Source: Parvibaculum sp. (GTDB lineage Bacteria > Pseudomonadota > Alphaproteobacteria > Parvibaculales > Parvibaculaceae). From it: DNA of 64,000 nt. The DNA lies in assembly GCA_017642695.1 (NCBI GenBank), contig JAEPQD010000001.1, positions 124,001 to 188,000 on the forward strand. The letters run 5' to 3'. Of this stretch, positions 34,404-42,368 are shown in pieces. Every line of letters begins with the position of its first letter. Position 1 is the first letter of the stretch. Under the pieces are notes generated by a model that saw only the letters and a program-made list of their open reading frames with translations, had not been told where the DNA came from and ran no database searches. The translations under genes were made by a program, and so were the position numbers.

Positions 34404-35153
34404 ATGAAAGTCCTCGTAGCTATCAAGCGAGTGGTCGACTACAACGTGAAAATCCGCGTGAAATCGGATGGCAGCGGCGTCGACCTCGCCAATGTGAAGA
34501 TGTCGATGAACCCGTTCGACGAGATCGCCGTTGAAGAAGCGGTGCGCCTCAAGGAAGCGGGCAAGGCGACCGAAGTCGTCGCCGTCTCCATCGGCGTTCA
34601 GCAGACCACCGAAACCATCCGCACCGCGCTCGCCATGGGCGCCGACCGCGGCATCCTGGTGAAGACGGACGAAACCGTCGAACCGCTCAACGTCGCCAAG
34701 ATCCTGAAGGGTGTGGCGGAAGCGGAAAAGCCGGACCTCATCATCCTCGGCAAGCAGGCGATCGACGACGACTGCAACCAGACCGGCCAGATGCTTTCCG
34801 CGCTGCTCGGCTGGGCGCAGGGCACCTTCGCCTCCAAGGTCGAGATCGAAGGCGAGAGCCTGAAGCTCACCCGCGAAATCGATGGCGGCCTGCAGTCGCT
34901 GAAGCTGAAGATGCCGGCGGTCGTGACCACCGACCTTCGCCTCAACGAGCCGCGCTACGCGTCGCTGCCGAACATCATGAAGGCGAAGAAGAAGCCCATC
35001 GACGAAAAGGCGCCGGGCGATTTCGGCGTCGAGATCAAGCAGCATCTCGAAGTCGTGAAAGTCAGCGAGCCGCCGCAGCGCTCCGCCGGCATCAAGGTCG
35101 AATCGGCCGCCGAACTCGTCTCGAAGCTCAAGGAAGCGGGAGTAATCGGATGA
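34404..35153 (+). CDS. etfB: Electron transfer flavoprotein beta subunit
   Basis: The 249-residue AMP-binding subunit pairs with the alpha subunit, taking electrons from acyl-CoA dehydrogenases to ETF-quinone oxidoreductase. [19 protein letters not shown] at the start, [16 protein letters not shown], and [25 protein letters not shown] are typical. The ATG at 34404 was chosen over an upstream start because it begins the conserved beta strand and follows GGGAG. It overlaps etfA by 4 bp (ATGA). It probably serves Mcd and the other dehydrogenases in this region. Confidence 0.95.
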   Translation: MKVLVAIKRVVDYNVKIRVKSDGSGVDLANVKMSMNPFDEIAVEEAVRLKEAGKATEVVAVSIGVQQTTETIRTALAMGADRGILVKTDETVEPLNVAKILKGVAEAEKPDLIILGKQAIDDDCNQTGQMLSALLGWAQGTFASKVEIEGESLKLTREIDGGLQSLKLKMPAVVTTDLRLNEPRYASLPNIMKAKKKPIDEKAPGDFGVEIKQHLEVVKVSEPPQRSAGIKVESAAELVSKLKEAGVIG

Positions 35154-36091
35154 CCACGCTTGTTATTGCAGATCACAACAACAAGGCGCTCGCCGACGCG
35201 ACCGCAAAGACCGTCACCGCCGCCTCGAAGATCGGTGGAGACATCGTCGTGCTCGTCGCGGGCAAGGGCTGCGATGCGGTGGCCGAAGCCGCCTCGAAGC
35301 TCGACGGCGTGAAGAAGGTGATCGTCGCCGACGACGCGCTTTACGAACACCCCGTCGCCGAACCGCTTGCCGCCCTCGTGGTGAGCCTCGCGGGCGACTA
35401 TGACGCGATCGTTACGGCCGCGACCACCGTCGGCAAGAACTTCATGCCGCGCGTCGCCGCCCTGCTCGACGTGGCGCAGATTTCGGAAGTGACCGCCGTC
35501 GAGGGCGCCGACACCTTCGAGCGTCCGATCTATGCCGGCAACGCGATCCAGACCGTGAAGTCGACCGATGCGAAGAAGGTCATCACCGTCCGCACCACCG
35601 CCTTCCCGGCAGCAAGCCAGGGCGGCTCGGCTTCCGTCGAAAAGATCGGCGCGGCCGACAATCCGGGCCTCTCGGAATTCGTGGGCGAAGAGCTGACGAA
35701 ATCCGACCGTCCCGAACTCACCTCCGCCAAGATCATCATCTCGGGCGGCCGCGGCATGCAGAACGGCGAGAACTTCGCCATGCTGGAAAAGATCGCCGAC
35801 AAGCTCGGCGCCGGCGTCGGCGCTTCGCGCGCGGCGGTCGATGCGGGCTTCGTGCCGAACGACTACCAGGTCGGCCAGACCGGCAAGGTCGTCGCCCCGG
35901 AACTCTATATCGCGGTCGGCATTTCCGGCGCGATCCAGCATCTCGCCGGCATGAAGGACTCGAAGGTCATCGTCGCCATCAACAAGGACGAAGAGGCGCC
36001 GATCTTCCAGGTCGCCGATTACGGCCTCGTGGCGGACCTCTTCAAGGCGGTGCCGGAACTCGAGGAAGAGCTCGGCAAGGCCGGTCTCTGA
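35150..36091 (+). CDS. etfA: Electron transfer flavoprotein alpha subunit
   Basis: The 313-residue FAD-binding subunit has the C-terminal FAD site: [63 protein letters not shown] and [13 protein letters not shown]. It overlaps etfB by 4 bp and forms the heterodimer with it. A strong terminator follows 30 bp downstream, ending the etfBA unit before hbd. Confidence 0.96.
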   Translation: MTTLVIADHNNKALADATAKTVTAASKIGGDIVVLVAGKGCDAVAEAASKLDGVKKVIVADDALYEHPVAEPLAALVVSLAGDYDAIVTAATTVGKNFMPRVAALLDVAQISEVTAVEGADTFERPIYAGNAIQTVKSTDAKKVITVRTTAFPAASQGGSASVEKIGAADNPGLSEFVGEELTKSDRPELTSAKIIISGGRGMQNGENFAMLEKIADKLGAGVGASRAAVDAGFVPNDYQVGQTGKVVAPELYIAVGISGAIQHLAGMKDSKVIVAINKDEEAPIFQVADYGLVADLFKAVPELEEELGKAGL

Positions 36092-36121
36092 CCTCTCGCG
36101 AGACCGGAGAAACAGAAATCG

Positions 36122-36150
36122 AAGCGCCGCCGGGCCTCCCGGCGGCGCTT
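36122..36150 (+). terminator. Rho-independent terminator after etfA
   Basis: AAGCGCCGCCGGG (36122-36134) and CCCGGCGGCGCTT (36138-36150) form 13 perfect base pairs with a CCT loop, followed by TTTCTTT. It marks the end of the etfBA transcript. Confidence 0.92.
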
Positions 36151-36260
36151 TTTCTTTACGCTGCAGGCCTTCCGCGCCATTCTTGGTCAGATTGGAAAAA
36201 GGGGCGCTCCCCGCCGGATCGCGCCGCGGCAAGAGGCCGGAAAATCACGGGTTTCGAGTA

Positions 36261-37136
36261 ATGAAGTTTCGCAAGGTGGGCGTCATCGGCGCCGGGCAGA
36301 TGGGCAACGGGATCGCGCATGTCTGTGCGCTAGCCGGCTACGAGGTCGCGCTTTACGACATCTCGCGCGAGCGCATTGAGGCGGGGCTCGCGACCATCGA
36401 CGGCAACATGGCCCGGCAGGTCTCGAGCGAACGCATCACGGTCGAACAGCGCGATGCGGCGCTGGAGAAGCTCAAAGCCGCCGACAGCATGGAAGGTTTC
36501 GAGGACGCCGATATCGTGATCGAGTCCGCGACCGAGAGCGAAGACGTCAAACGCAAGATCTTCGCCGAGCTCTGCCCCCACCTGCGCGAGGACGCGCTGA
36601 TCGCGACCAATACGTCTTCGATCTCGATCACCCGCCTCGCGGCCTCGACGGACCGTCCCGAACGCTTCATGGGCGTTCACTTCATGAACCCGGTACCGGT
36701 GATGGAGCTCGTGGAACTGGTGCGCGGCATCGCGACCGACGATGCGACCTTCGACGCGATGCAGGACTTCGCGAACTCGCTCGGCAAGAAGATCGCGAAC
36801 GCGGAAGACTTCCCCGCCTTCATCGTGAACCGCATCCTGCTGCCGATGATCAACGAAGCGGTCTATACGCTTTACGAAGGCGTCGGCTCGGTCGAAAGCA
36901 TCGACAAGGCGATGAAGCTCGGCGCGAACCACCCGATGGGGCCGCTGCAACTCGCGGACTTCATCGGCCTCGACACCTGCCTTTCGATCATGCAGGTGCT
37001 CTATGACGGGCTGGCGGATTCGAAATACCGGCCCTGCCCGCTGCTGGTGAAATATGTCGAGGCTGGCTGGCTCGGCCGCAAGACGCAGCGCGGCTTCTAC
37101 GACTATCGCGGCGAAAAGCCGGTCCCGACGCGCTGA
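36261..37136 (+). CDS. 3-Hydroxybutyryl-CoA dehydrogenase
   Basis: The 291-residue enzyme oxidises or reduces (S)-3-hydroxybutyryl-CoA / acetoacetyl-CoA. The NAD site GVIGAGQMGNGIAHVCALAGYEV is at the N-terminus. ATNTSSISITRLAA and GVHFMNPVPVMELVELVRG follow, with the catalytic histidine in the latter, and a C-terminal dimer domain with NRILLPMINEAVYTLYEGVGSVE. The product is used for acetyl-CoA assimilation (PHB or ethylmalonyl-CoA route) or for fatty-acid turnover. The ATG at 36261 opens the NAD domain. It follows etfA at 170 bp, past the terminator. Confidence 0.93.
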   Translation: MKFRKVGVIGAGQMGNGIAHVCALAGYEVALYDISRERIEAGLATIDGNMARQVSSERITVEQRDAALEKLKAADSMEGFEDADIVIESATESEDVKRKIFAELCPHLREDALIATNTSSISITRLAASTDRPERFMGVHFMNPVPVMELVELVRGIATDDATFDAMQDFANSLGKKIANAEDFPAFIVNRILLPMINEAVYTLYEGVGSVESIDKAMKLGANHPMGPLQLADFIGLDTCLSIMQVLYDGLADSKYRPCPLLVKYVEAGWLGRKTQRGFYDYRGEKPVPTR

Positions 37137-37234
37137 CATCCGTTCCGCGCCAGAAACGAAACGCTGCCAATTCATTAACCCCGCAAGGCGATACTCGTCC
37201 CCGTGCGTCGCAAGAACGCATGGAGGGGTATGGA

Positions 37235-37777
37235 ATGGCCAGTAGCTTCGACACCGGCGAACGCGCCAGAAAGATTACCGACGAACCGCAGTTCATCGAC
37301 GCGCCGGAGCATCCCTCCATCGCGGCGCTCCACGCCTATCTCGAGGAAAAGCGCGGCGACCGCGAAATGCCGGATCGCGCCGACATCCGCCCTTCCGAGA
37401 TCGCGCGCTTCATGCCGAACATCATCATCGCCGAGGCAGTGAACGGCGGCGAAGACTTCCGTACACGGCTTTTCGGGACGGCGCTGGTCGAACTGCTCGG
37501 CGAGGAGCGGACAGGCAAGCTGATTTCGGAATTCGCGGAAGAGGCGCATGCCTTTTCAAGCCAGAATCCGGAAGCGGTGCAGCGGCGCTGGACCTACATC
37601 ACGCAGAAAGCCTTTTTCGGCCGGAAACCGGTCTTCTTGAAAGTGCCCTTCGCAGCCTCGGGCCGCCTTTACCTGGTCGGCCACTGCATCTCCACGCCCC
37701 TGACGGCGGGCGGCACCGAGCCCGCCCAGACGATCGGCGCGCTCTTCGTGACCCGGGCGGAGCAGACCGGCAGTTGA
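37235..37777 (+). CDS. PAS_5-domain protein (PF07310-like)
   Basis: The 180-residue cytosolic protein has a PAS-like fold with the family signature MPDRADIRPSEIARFMPNIIIAEAV near residue 45, then FRTRLFGTALVELLGEERTGKLISEF. Many copies of this family occur in alphaproteobacteria, without a known ligand or partner. The ATG at 37235 follows GGAGGGG by eight bases; one further upstream at 37220 would be inside that site. It sits between hbd and a methyltransferase, with no clear operon. Confidence 0.8.
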   Translation: MASSFDTGERARKITDEPQFIDAPEHPSIAALHAYLEEKRGDREMPDRADIRPSEIARFMPNIIIAEAVNGGEDFRTRLFGTALVELLGEERTGKLISEFAEEAHAFSSQNPEAVQRRWTYITQKAFFGRKPVFLKVPFAASGRLYLVGHCISTPLTAGGTEPAQTIGALFVTRAEQTGS

Positions 37778-37848
37778 CGCAGGAAGCCCGAGGCGTATTC
37801 TGCCCGGCTTCGTGACGCTGCGGAGCATCCGGAAGGGAGCTCCGTACC

Positions 37849-38679
37849 ATGACTTCCGCACAATCGTCAGACGACCTTCTTGCCGCGAATCTTGCGCGCT
37901 GGGAGGAGCAGGTCGACATTCACGTCGGCTCGGACTTCTACCGCGTGAAGGAATTCCTAGAGGGCGAAAGCTCGCTCGACCCTATTGTCCTCGGCGAGAT
38001 CGGCGACGTGCGCGGCAGGCGCCTTCTCCATCTGCAATGCCATTTCGGTCTCGACACGCTTTCCCTCGCAAGGCTGGGCGCGGAGGTGACCGGCCTCGAC
38101 TTCTCGCCAAAGGCGATAGCGGCGGCGGAGACGCTCGCGCGCGATGCCGGGATCAATGCCCGTTTCATCTGCGCCCGCGTGGACGAGGCGCGGGCGAAGG
38201 CGGGCACGGGCTACGACGTCGTCTTCTCGAGCTGGGGCGCTCTGATGTGGCTGCCCGATCTCGCCGTGTGGGCACGGAACATCGCGGCCTGCCTCGCGCC
38301 GGGCGGCATGTTCTATCTCGCGGAGGGACACCCCATCACCTGGACCTTCGAGGACGAGAGCGACCGGATAGAAGACAATTTCCGGATCGTCCGTTCCTAT
38401 TTTCTCGAAGGCCCCCAGCAATGGGAGAACGCGCACGATTATGCGGAGCCTGACGTCAAGCTCGCCCATTTCAAGAGCAATGAATGGCAGCACACGCTGG
38501 CCGAAGTGGTGAGCGCGCTCGCGGAAGCGGGGCTCCGCATCGAGTTCCTGCACGAGCATGACCGCCTGCCCTGGCCGGCGGTGCCGGGCATGGTGCGCGT
38601 GGACGAGCATTACTTCATGGCGCCGGAGGGTGCCCCCGCCATGCCGCTCAGCTATTCGGTGAAGGCGCGTAAAGCCTGA
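37849..38679 (+). CDS. Class I SAM-dependent methyltransferase
   Basis: The 276-residue methyltransferase has motif I as RLLHLQCHFGLDTLSLARLG near residue 58 (LHLQCHFG is usual for this branch), acidic GLDFSPKAIAAAETLAR, and YDVVFSSWGALMWLPDLAVWARN. Members of this branch have unknown small-molecule substrates. Its last 32 bp overlap the opposite-strand TlpA-like gene, so both C-termini share DNA. Confidence 0.85.
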   Translation: MTSAQSSDDLLAANLARWEEQVDIHVGSDFYRVKEFLEGESSLDPIVLGEIGDVRGRRLLHLQCHFGLDTLSLARLGAEVTGLDFSPKAIAAAETLARDAGINARFICARVDEARAKAGTGYDVVFSSWGALMWLPDLAVWARNIAACLAPGGMFYLAEGHPITWTFEDESDRIEDNFRIVRSYFLEGPQQWENAHDYAEPDVKLAHFKSNEWQHTLAEVVSALAEAGLRIEFLHEHDRLPWPAVPGMVRVDEHYFMAPEGAPAMPLSYSVKARKA

Positions 38680-39277
38680 GCGCTTCCCCGATGAGGCCCT
38701 TCGCGTCCTCGCTCGCCCAGGGGGCGGGGCCGGCCATCCGGCCAAGCTCCTCGCCGTCGGGCGAAATCAGGATGGTGGTGGGGAGCCCGAAGGCGCCCAG
38801 CGTGAAGTTCGCCTTCGCCGAGGGGTCGTGATAGAGCGCGAGGCTTTTTGCTCCCACCTTCTCCAGGAAGGCGGCGACCGCCTCCGGACCCGAACTGTCG
38901 ACCGAAAGGGCCACGACCTCGAACCGCTCGCCGCCGAGTTCGGCCTGAAGTTCGTCGAGTTCCGGCATTTCCTCGCGGCAGGGCGCACACCAGGTGGCCC
39001 AGAGATTGAGCAGGACGAGCTTGCCCCGGAAATCGGCGAGGCTCGTCTCCCGGCCCTGCCGGTCACGAAACCGGACCTCGGGCAGCGCCGTGGGGACCGG
39101 TTTCGGCGTGAAATTGGCGACTTCGCCCGCCGCGGCCGCATCGAGCGCCGCAAAGGCCCCGGAGCGCGCCGCCCTGTCCGGGTTGCCGCCCCCCTGCCCG
39201 ATCAAGTATACCGCCCCAGCGATCAGGGCGGCCGCTCCGGCCAGAACGGCAATCAGTTTGGGGCTTACCTGGGGCAT
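38648..39277 (-). CDS. TlpA-like membrane-anchored thioredoxin
   Basis: The 209-residue protein has a membrane anchor at the N-terminus ([21 protein letters not shown]). A periplasmic thioredoxin domain follows with the redox motif [18 protein letters not shown] near residue 92, as in TlpA/ResA, and a cis-proline region ([18 protein letters not shown]). Proteins of this kind reduce apocytochrome c or CuA-site cysteines during oxidase assembly. The start at 39275-39277 precedes the anchor; upstream sequence is not coding. It converges with a methyltransferase (32-bp overlap) and diverges from argH. Confidence 0.88.
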   Translation of the reverse strand: MPQVSPKLIAVLAGAAALIAGAVYLIGQGGGNPDRAARSGAFAALDAAAAGEVANFTPKPVPTALPEVRFRDRQGRETSLADFRGKLVLLNLWATWCAPCREEMPELDELQAELGGERFEVVALSVDSSGPEAVAAFLEKVGAKSLALYHDPSAKANFTLGAFGLPTTILISPDGEELGRMAGPAPWASEDAKGLIGEALRLYAPSPNS

Positions 39278-39338
39278 TCCGTACTCTTTATCGGTTTCTT
39301 TTTGGGGTGAGCCCGCAGACCCGCCCCGGAGAACAGCA

Positions 39339-40730
39339 ATGAGCAACAAGATGTGGGGCGGCCGCTTCGGCGAGGGCCCCGACCGGATCATGGAGGAAAT
39401 CAACGCCTCCATCGGCTTCGACCAGCGCTTCTTCGCCCAGGACATCAGGGGCTCGAAGGCGCACGCGGCCATGTTGGCCGAAAAGGGAATTATCTCAAGG
39501 GAAGATGCCGACAAAATCGTCGCAGGTCTCGACACGGTTCTGGCCGAGATCGAGGGCGGCCATTTCGAATTCCGGCGCGAGCTCGAAGACATCCACATGA
39601 ACGTGGAATCGCGTCTTGCCGACCTGATCGGCGCGGCGGCGGGCAGGCTTCACACGGCCCGCTCGCGCAACGACCAGGTCGCGACCGACTTCAAGCTCTA
39701 TATCCGCGACACGATCGATCACCTGGACGGGCAGCTCCGCGACTTCCAGCTCGCGCTCGTCGCGCGCGCGGAAGAGCACGCGGACACCATCATGCCGGGC
39801 TTCACACATCTGCAGACGGCGCAGCCCGTGACCTTCGGCCATCACTGCCTCGCCTATGTCGAAATGGCGGGCCGCGACCGGGGGCGGCTTGCCGATGCAA
39901 GGAAGCGGCTCAACGAATGCCCGCTGGGCAGCGCGGCGCTTGCCGGCACCTCCTTTGCCATCGACCGGGAGATGACGGCGAAGGCGCTCGACTTCGATGC
40001 GCCGACACGCAACTCGCTCGACAGCGTCTCCGATCGCGACTTCGTGCTCGAAACGCTTGCCGCGGCTTCGATCGCGGCAACGCATCTCACACGGCTGGCC
40101 GAAGAGATCGTGATCTGGTCGACGCCGGGCTTCGACTTCATCAAGCTGCCGGACAGCTTCACCACCGGCTCCTCGATCATGCCGCAGAAGCGCAATCCCG
40201 ATGCCGCCGAACTGGTGCGCGCGAAGGCGGGCCGCGTGATCGGCGCGCTGACCTCGCTTCTCGTCGTGATGAAGGGCCTGCCGCTCGCCTATTCGAAGGA
40301 CATGCAGGAAGACAAGGAGGCGGCCTTCGATGCGCTCGACGCACTGTCGCTCTCGCTTGCCGCCATGACCGGCATGGTGAAGACGCTCACCGTCAACGAA
40401 AAGGCGATGCGGGGCGCGGCTTCGCGCGGCTTTTCGACCGCGACCGATCTTGCCGACTGGCTGGTCCGGTCGCTCAATCTGCCCTTCCGGCAGGCTCATC
40501 ATGTGACGGGGTCTCTGGTCGCGATGGCGGAAAGGAAGGGCTGCGACCTCGACGGGCTTTCGCTCGACGACATGCGCGAGGTGGAGCCCGGCATCACCGA
40601 TGAGGTATACTCCGTGCTCGGCGTCGACAATTCGGTGGCGAGCCGGACGAGCTACGGCGGCACGGCGCCCGGCAATGTGCGGGACGCGGCCAGCCGCTGG
40701 CGGGACCGGCTCGGCAAGGCCGGGCAGTGA
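39339..40730 (+). CDS. argH: Argininosuccinate lyase
   Basis: The 463-residue enzyme cleaves argininosuccinate to arginine and fumarate, the last step of arginine synthesis. It carries the fumarase/aspartase signature [12 protein letters not shown] near residue 277, with [21 protein letters not shown] near 107 and [17 protein letters not shown] near 154. It begins at the ATG of [10 protein letters not shown], preceded by GGAGA. It is followed without gap by a small lipoprotein gene and then lysA, an order also known around yifL/dapF in gammaproteobacteria. Confidence 0.97.
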   Translation: MSNKMWGGRFGEGPDRIMEEINASIGFDQRFFAQDIRGSKAHAAMLAEKGIISREDADKIVAGLDTVLAEIEGGHFEFRRELEDIHMNVESRLADLIGAAAGRLHTARSRNDQVATDFKLYIRDTIDHLDGQLRDFQLALVARAEEHADTIMPGFTHLQTAQPVTFGHHCLAYVEMAGRDRGRLADARKRLNECPLGSAALAGTSFAIDREMTAKALDFDAPTRNSLDSVSDRDFVLETLAAASIAATHLTRLAEEIVIWSTPGFDFIKLPDSFTTGSSIMPQKRNPDAAELVRAKAGRVIGALTSLLVVMKGLPLAYSKDMQEDKEAAFDALDALSLSLAAMTGMVKTLTVNEKAMRGAASRGFSTATDLADWLVRSLNLPFRQAHHVTGSLVAMAERKGCDLDGLSLDDMREVEPGITDEVYSVLGVDNSVASRTSYGGTAPGNVRDAASRWRDRLGKAGQ

Positions 40731-40768
40731 ACGGGCCAGGAAACGGCCAGGGAAACAGGGATAGCGGG

Positions 40769-41008
40769 ATGACCACACGAGCGATGATGGCGGCCATTCT
40801 GGGCCTTGCGCTGCTGACGGCGGTTTCGGCCTGCGGACGCAAGGGCGAGCTCGAACTGCCGCCGGGCGCCGAGCCGCAGGCGAAAGCCGATCCCGGCCCG
40901 ACCCTCGAAGAGGTGCTGGGCGAGGATGCGCCCATCGACGCCGAACCGCTGGACGAGGAACTGGACGACATCGCGCCCCGCCGCCGCGTGGAAAACTACT
41001 ACTACTGA
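40769..41008 (+). CDS. lptM: Small lipoprotein between argH and lysA (LptM/YifL-like)
   Basis: The 79-residue protein has a lipobox LLTAVSAC with Cys22 as the lipid-carrying residue. CGRKGELELPPGAEPQ follows, matching the short CGxKGPL start of LptM/YifL lipoproteins. An acidic tail ending in YYY follows. E. coli LptM helps mature the LPS transporter LptD. The ATG at 40769 precedes the signal peptide, and a frame extending to 40727 overlaps argH without a better site. It lies between argH and lysA, the usual position of this family. Confidence 0.8.
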   Translation: MTTRAMMAAILGLALLTAVSACGRKGELELPPGAEPQAKADPGPTLEEVLGEDAPIDAEPLDEELDDIAPRRRVENYYY

Positions 41009-41050
41009 GCGCGCCTTCCACCGCGGAAGACGCCGGCCCCGGATTCTGAA

Positions 41051-42319
41051 ATGCACCATTTCGACTATCGCGGCGGCGTTCTCCACGCCGAGGACGTCGC
41101 GATCCCCGACATTGCCGCTGCCATCGGCACGCCCTTCTACTGCTATTCGAGCGCGACGCTCGAACGGCATTACCGCGTCTTCGCGGACGCCTTCAAGGGC
41201 CAGCCCGCCCGCATCTGCTATTCGGTGAAGACGAATTCGAACCTCGCCGTCGTCGCGACGCTTGCGCGGCAGGGCGCGGGCGCGGACGTGGTGTCGGAAG
41301 GTGAATTGCGCCGTGCGCTTGCCGTCGGCATCCCGCCGGAGAAGATCGTCTTTTCGGGCGTCGGCAAGACGGAAGGCGAAATGGCCTTTGCGCTCGAAAC
41401 CGGCATAGACCAGTTCAACGTCGAGTCGGAACCCGAACTCGAACTCCTTTCAGCGCTCGCCGCGGCGCGCGGCCTGACCGCGCGCGTCGCGATCCGCGTG
41501 AACCCGGATGTCGATGCGAAAACGCATGAGAAGATCGCGACGGGCAAGGCCGAGAACAAGTTCGGCATCTCCTGGAAGCGCGCCCCCGCCGTCTATGCGC
41601 GCGCGAAGGACCTTCCCGGCATCGAGGCGAGCGGCATCGACGTTCACATCGGCAGCCAGCTGACCGATCTTGCGCCTTTCGAAGCGGCCTTTGCCCGCGT
41701 TGCGGGGATGATCGAGGAACTGCGCGCCGCGGGCCATCAGATCGCGCATATCGATCTCGGCGGCGGCCTCGGCATTCCCTATCGCGGCGACAACGATATT
41801 CCGCCGCATCCGGACGAATACGCCGCGATGGTGAAGCGCACCGTCGGCCATCTCGGCTGTTCGCTCACCTTCGAGCCGGGACGTCTGATCGCGGGCAATG
41901 CCGGCATTCTCGTTTCTCGCGTGATCTACGAGAAGCGGGGCGACGACCGCGCCTTTCTCATTCTCGACGCGGCGATGAACGACCTGATCCGGCCGACGCT
42001 CTACGACGCCTTCCATGAGATCCGCGCCGTTGCGGAGCCGGCAGGCGACGCGGAACAGGCGGTCTACGATGTGGTGGGTCCTGTCTGCGAAACCGGGGAT
42101 TTTCTTGCCAGGGGACGCAGGCTGCCGCGCCTTCAAAGCGGCGACCTCGTCGCCATCATGTCGGCTGGCGCCTATGGCGCGGTGCAGGCCTCGACCTACA
42201 ACACGCGGCCGCTGGTGCCGGAAGTGATGGTAAGGGGCGACATCTTCCAGGAAGTGCGCGCCCGCCCCAGTTATGACGCAATGCTGAAACAGGATATTAT
42301 TCCCTCCTGGCTCGACTGA
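41051..42319 (+). CDS. lysA: Diaminopimelate decarboxylase
   Basis: The 422-residue PLP enzyme decarboxylates meso-diaminopimelate to lysine. Lys60 in ARICYSVKTNSNLAVVATL carries PLP. GSQLTDLAPFEAAFARVAG near residue 200, DLGGGLGIPY, the arginine in EPGRLIAGNAG and the Cys-containing VGPVCETGDFLARGR (dimer active-site loop) are all present. It follows the lptM-like gene by 42 bp and is followed by the TIGR02302 gene, so lysine and envelope genes are in one direction. Confidence 0.97.
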   Translation: MHHFDYRGGVLHAEDVAIPDIAAAIGTPFYCYSSATLERHYRVFADAFKGQPARICYSVKTNSNLAVVATLARQGAGADVVSEGELRRALAVGIPPEKIVFSGVGKTEGEMAFALETGIDQFNVESEPELELLSALAAARGLTARVAIRVNPDVDAKTHEKIATGKAENKFGISWKRAPAVYARAKDLPGIEASGIDVHIGSQLTDLAPFEAAFARVAGMIEELRAAGHQIAHIDLGGGLGIPYRGDNDIPPHPDEYAAMVKRTVGHLGCSLTFEPGRLIAGNAGILVSRVIYEKRGDDRAFLILDAAMNDLIRPTLYDAFHEIRAVAEPAGDAEQAVYDVVGPVCETGDFLARGRRLPRLQSGDLVAIMSAGAYGAVQASTYNTRPLVPEVMVRGDIFQEVRARPSYDAMLKQDIIPSWLD

Positions 42320-42368
42320 GGCGCTTTTTGCGCCCGGGCCGCAACGAATAGCGCGAGGGCGAGAGGCG

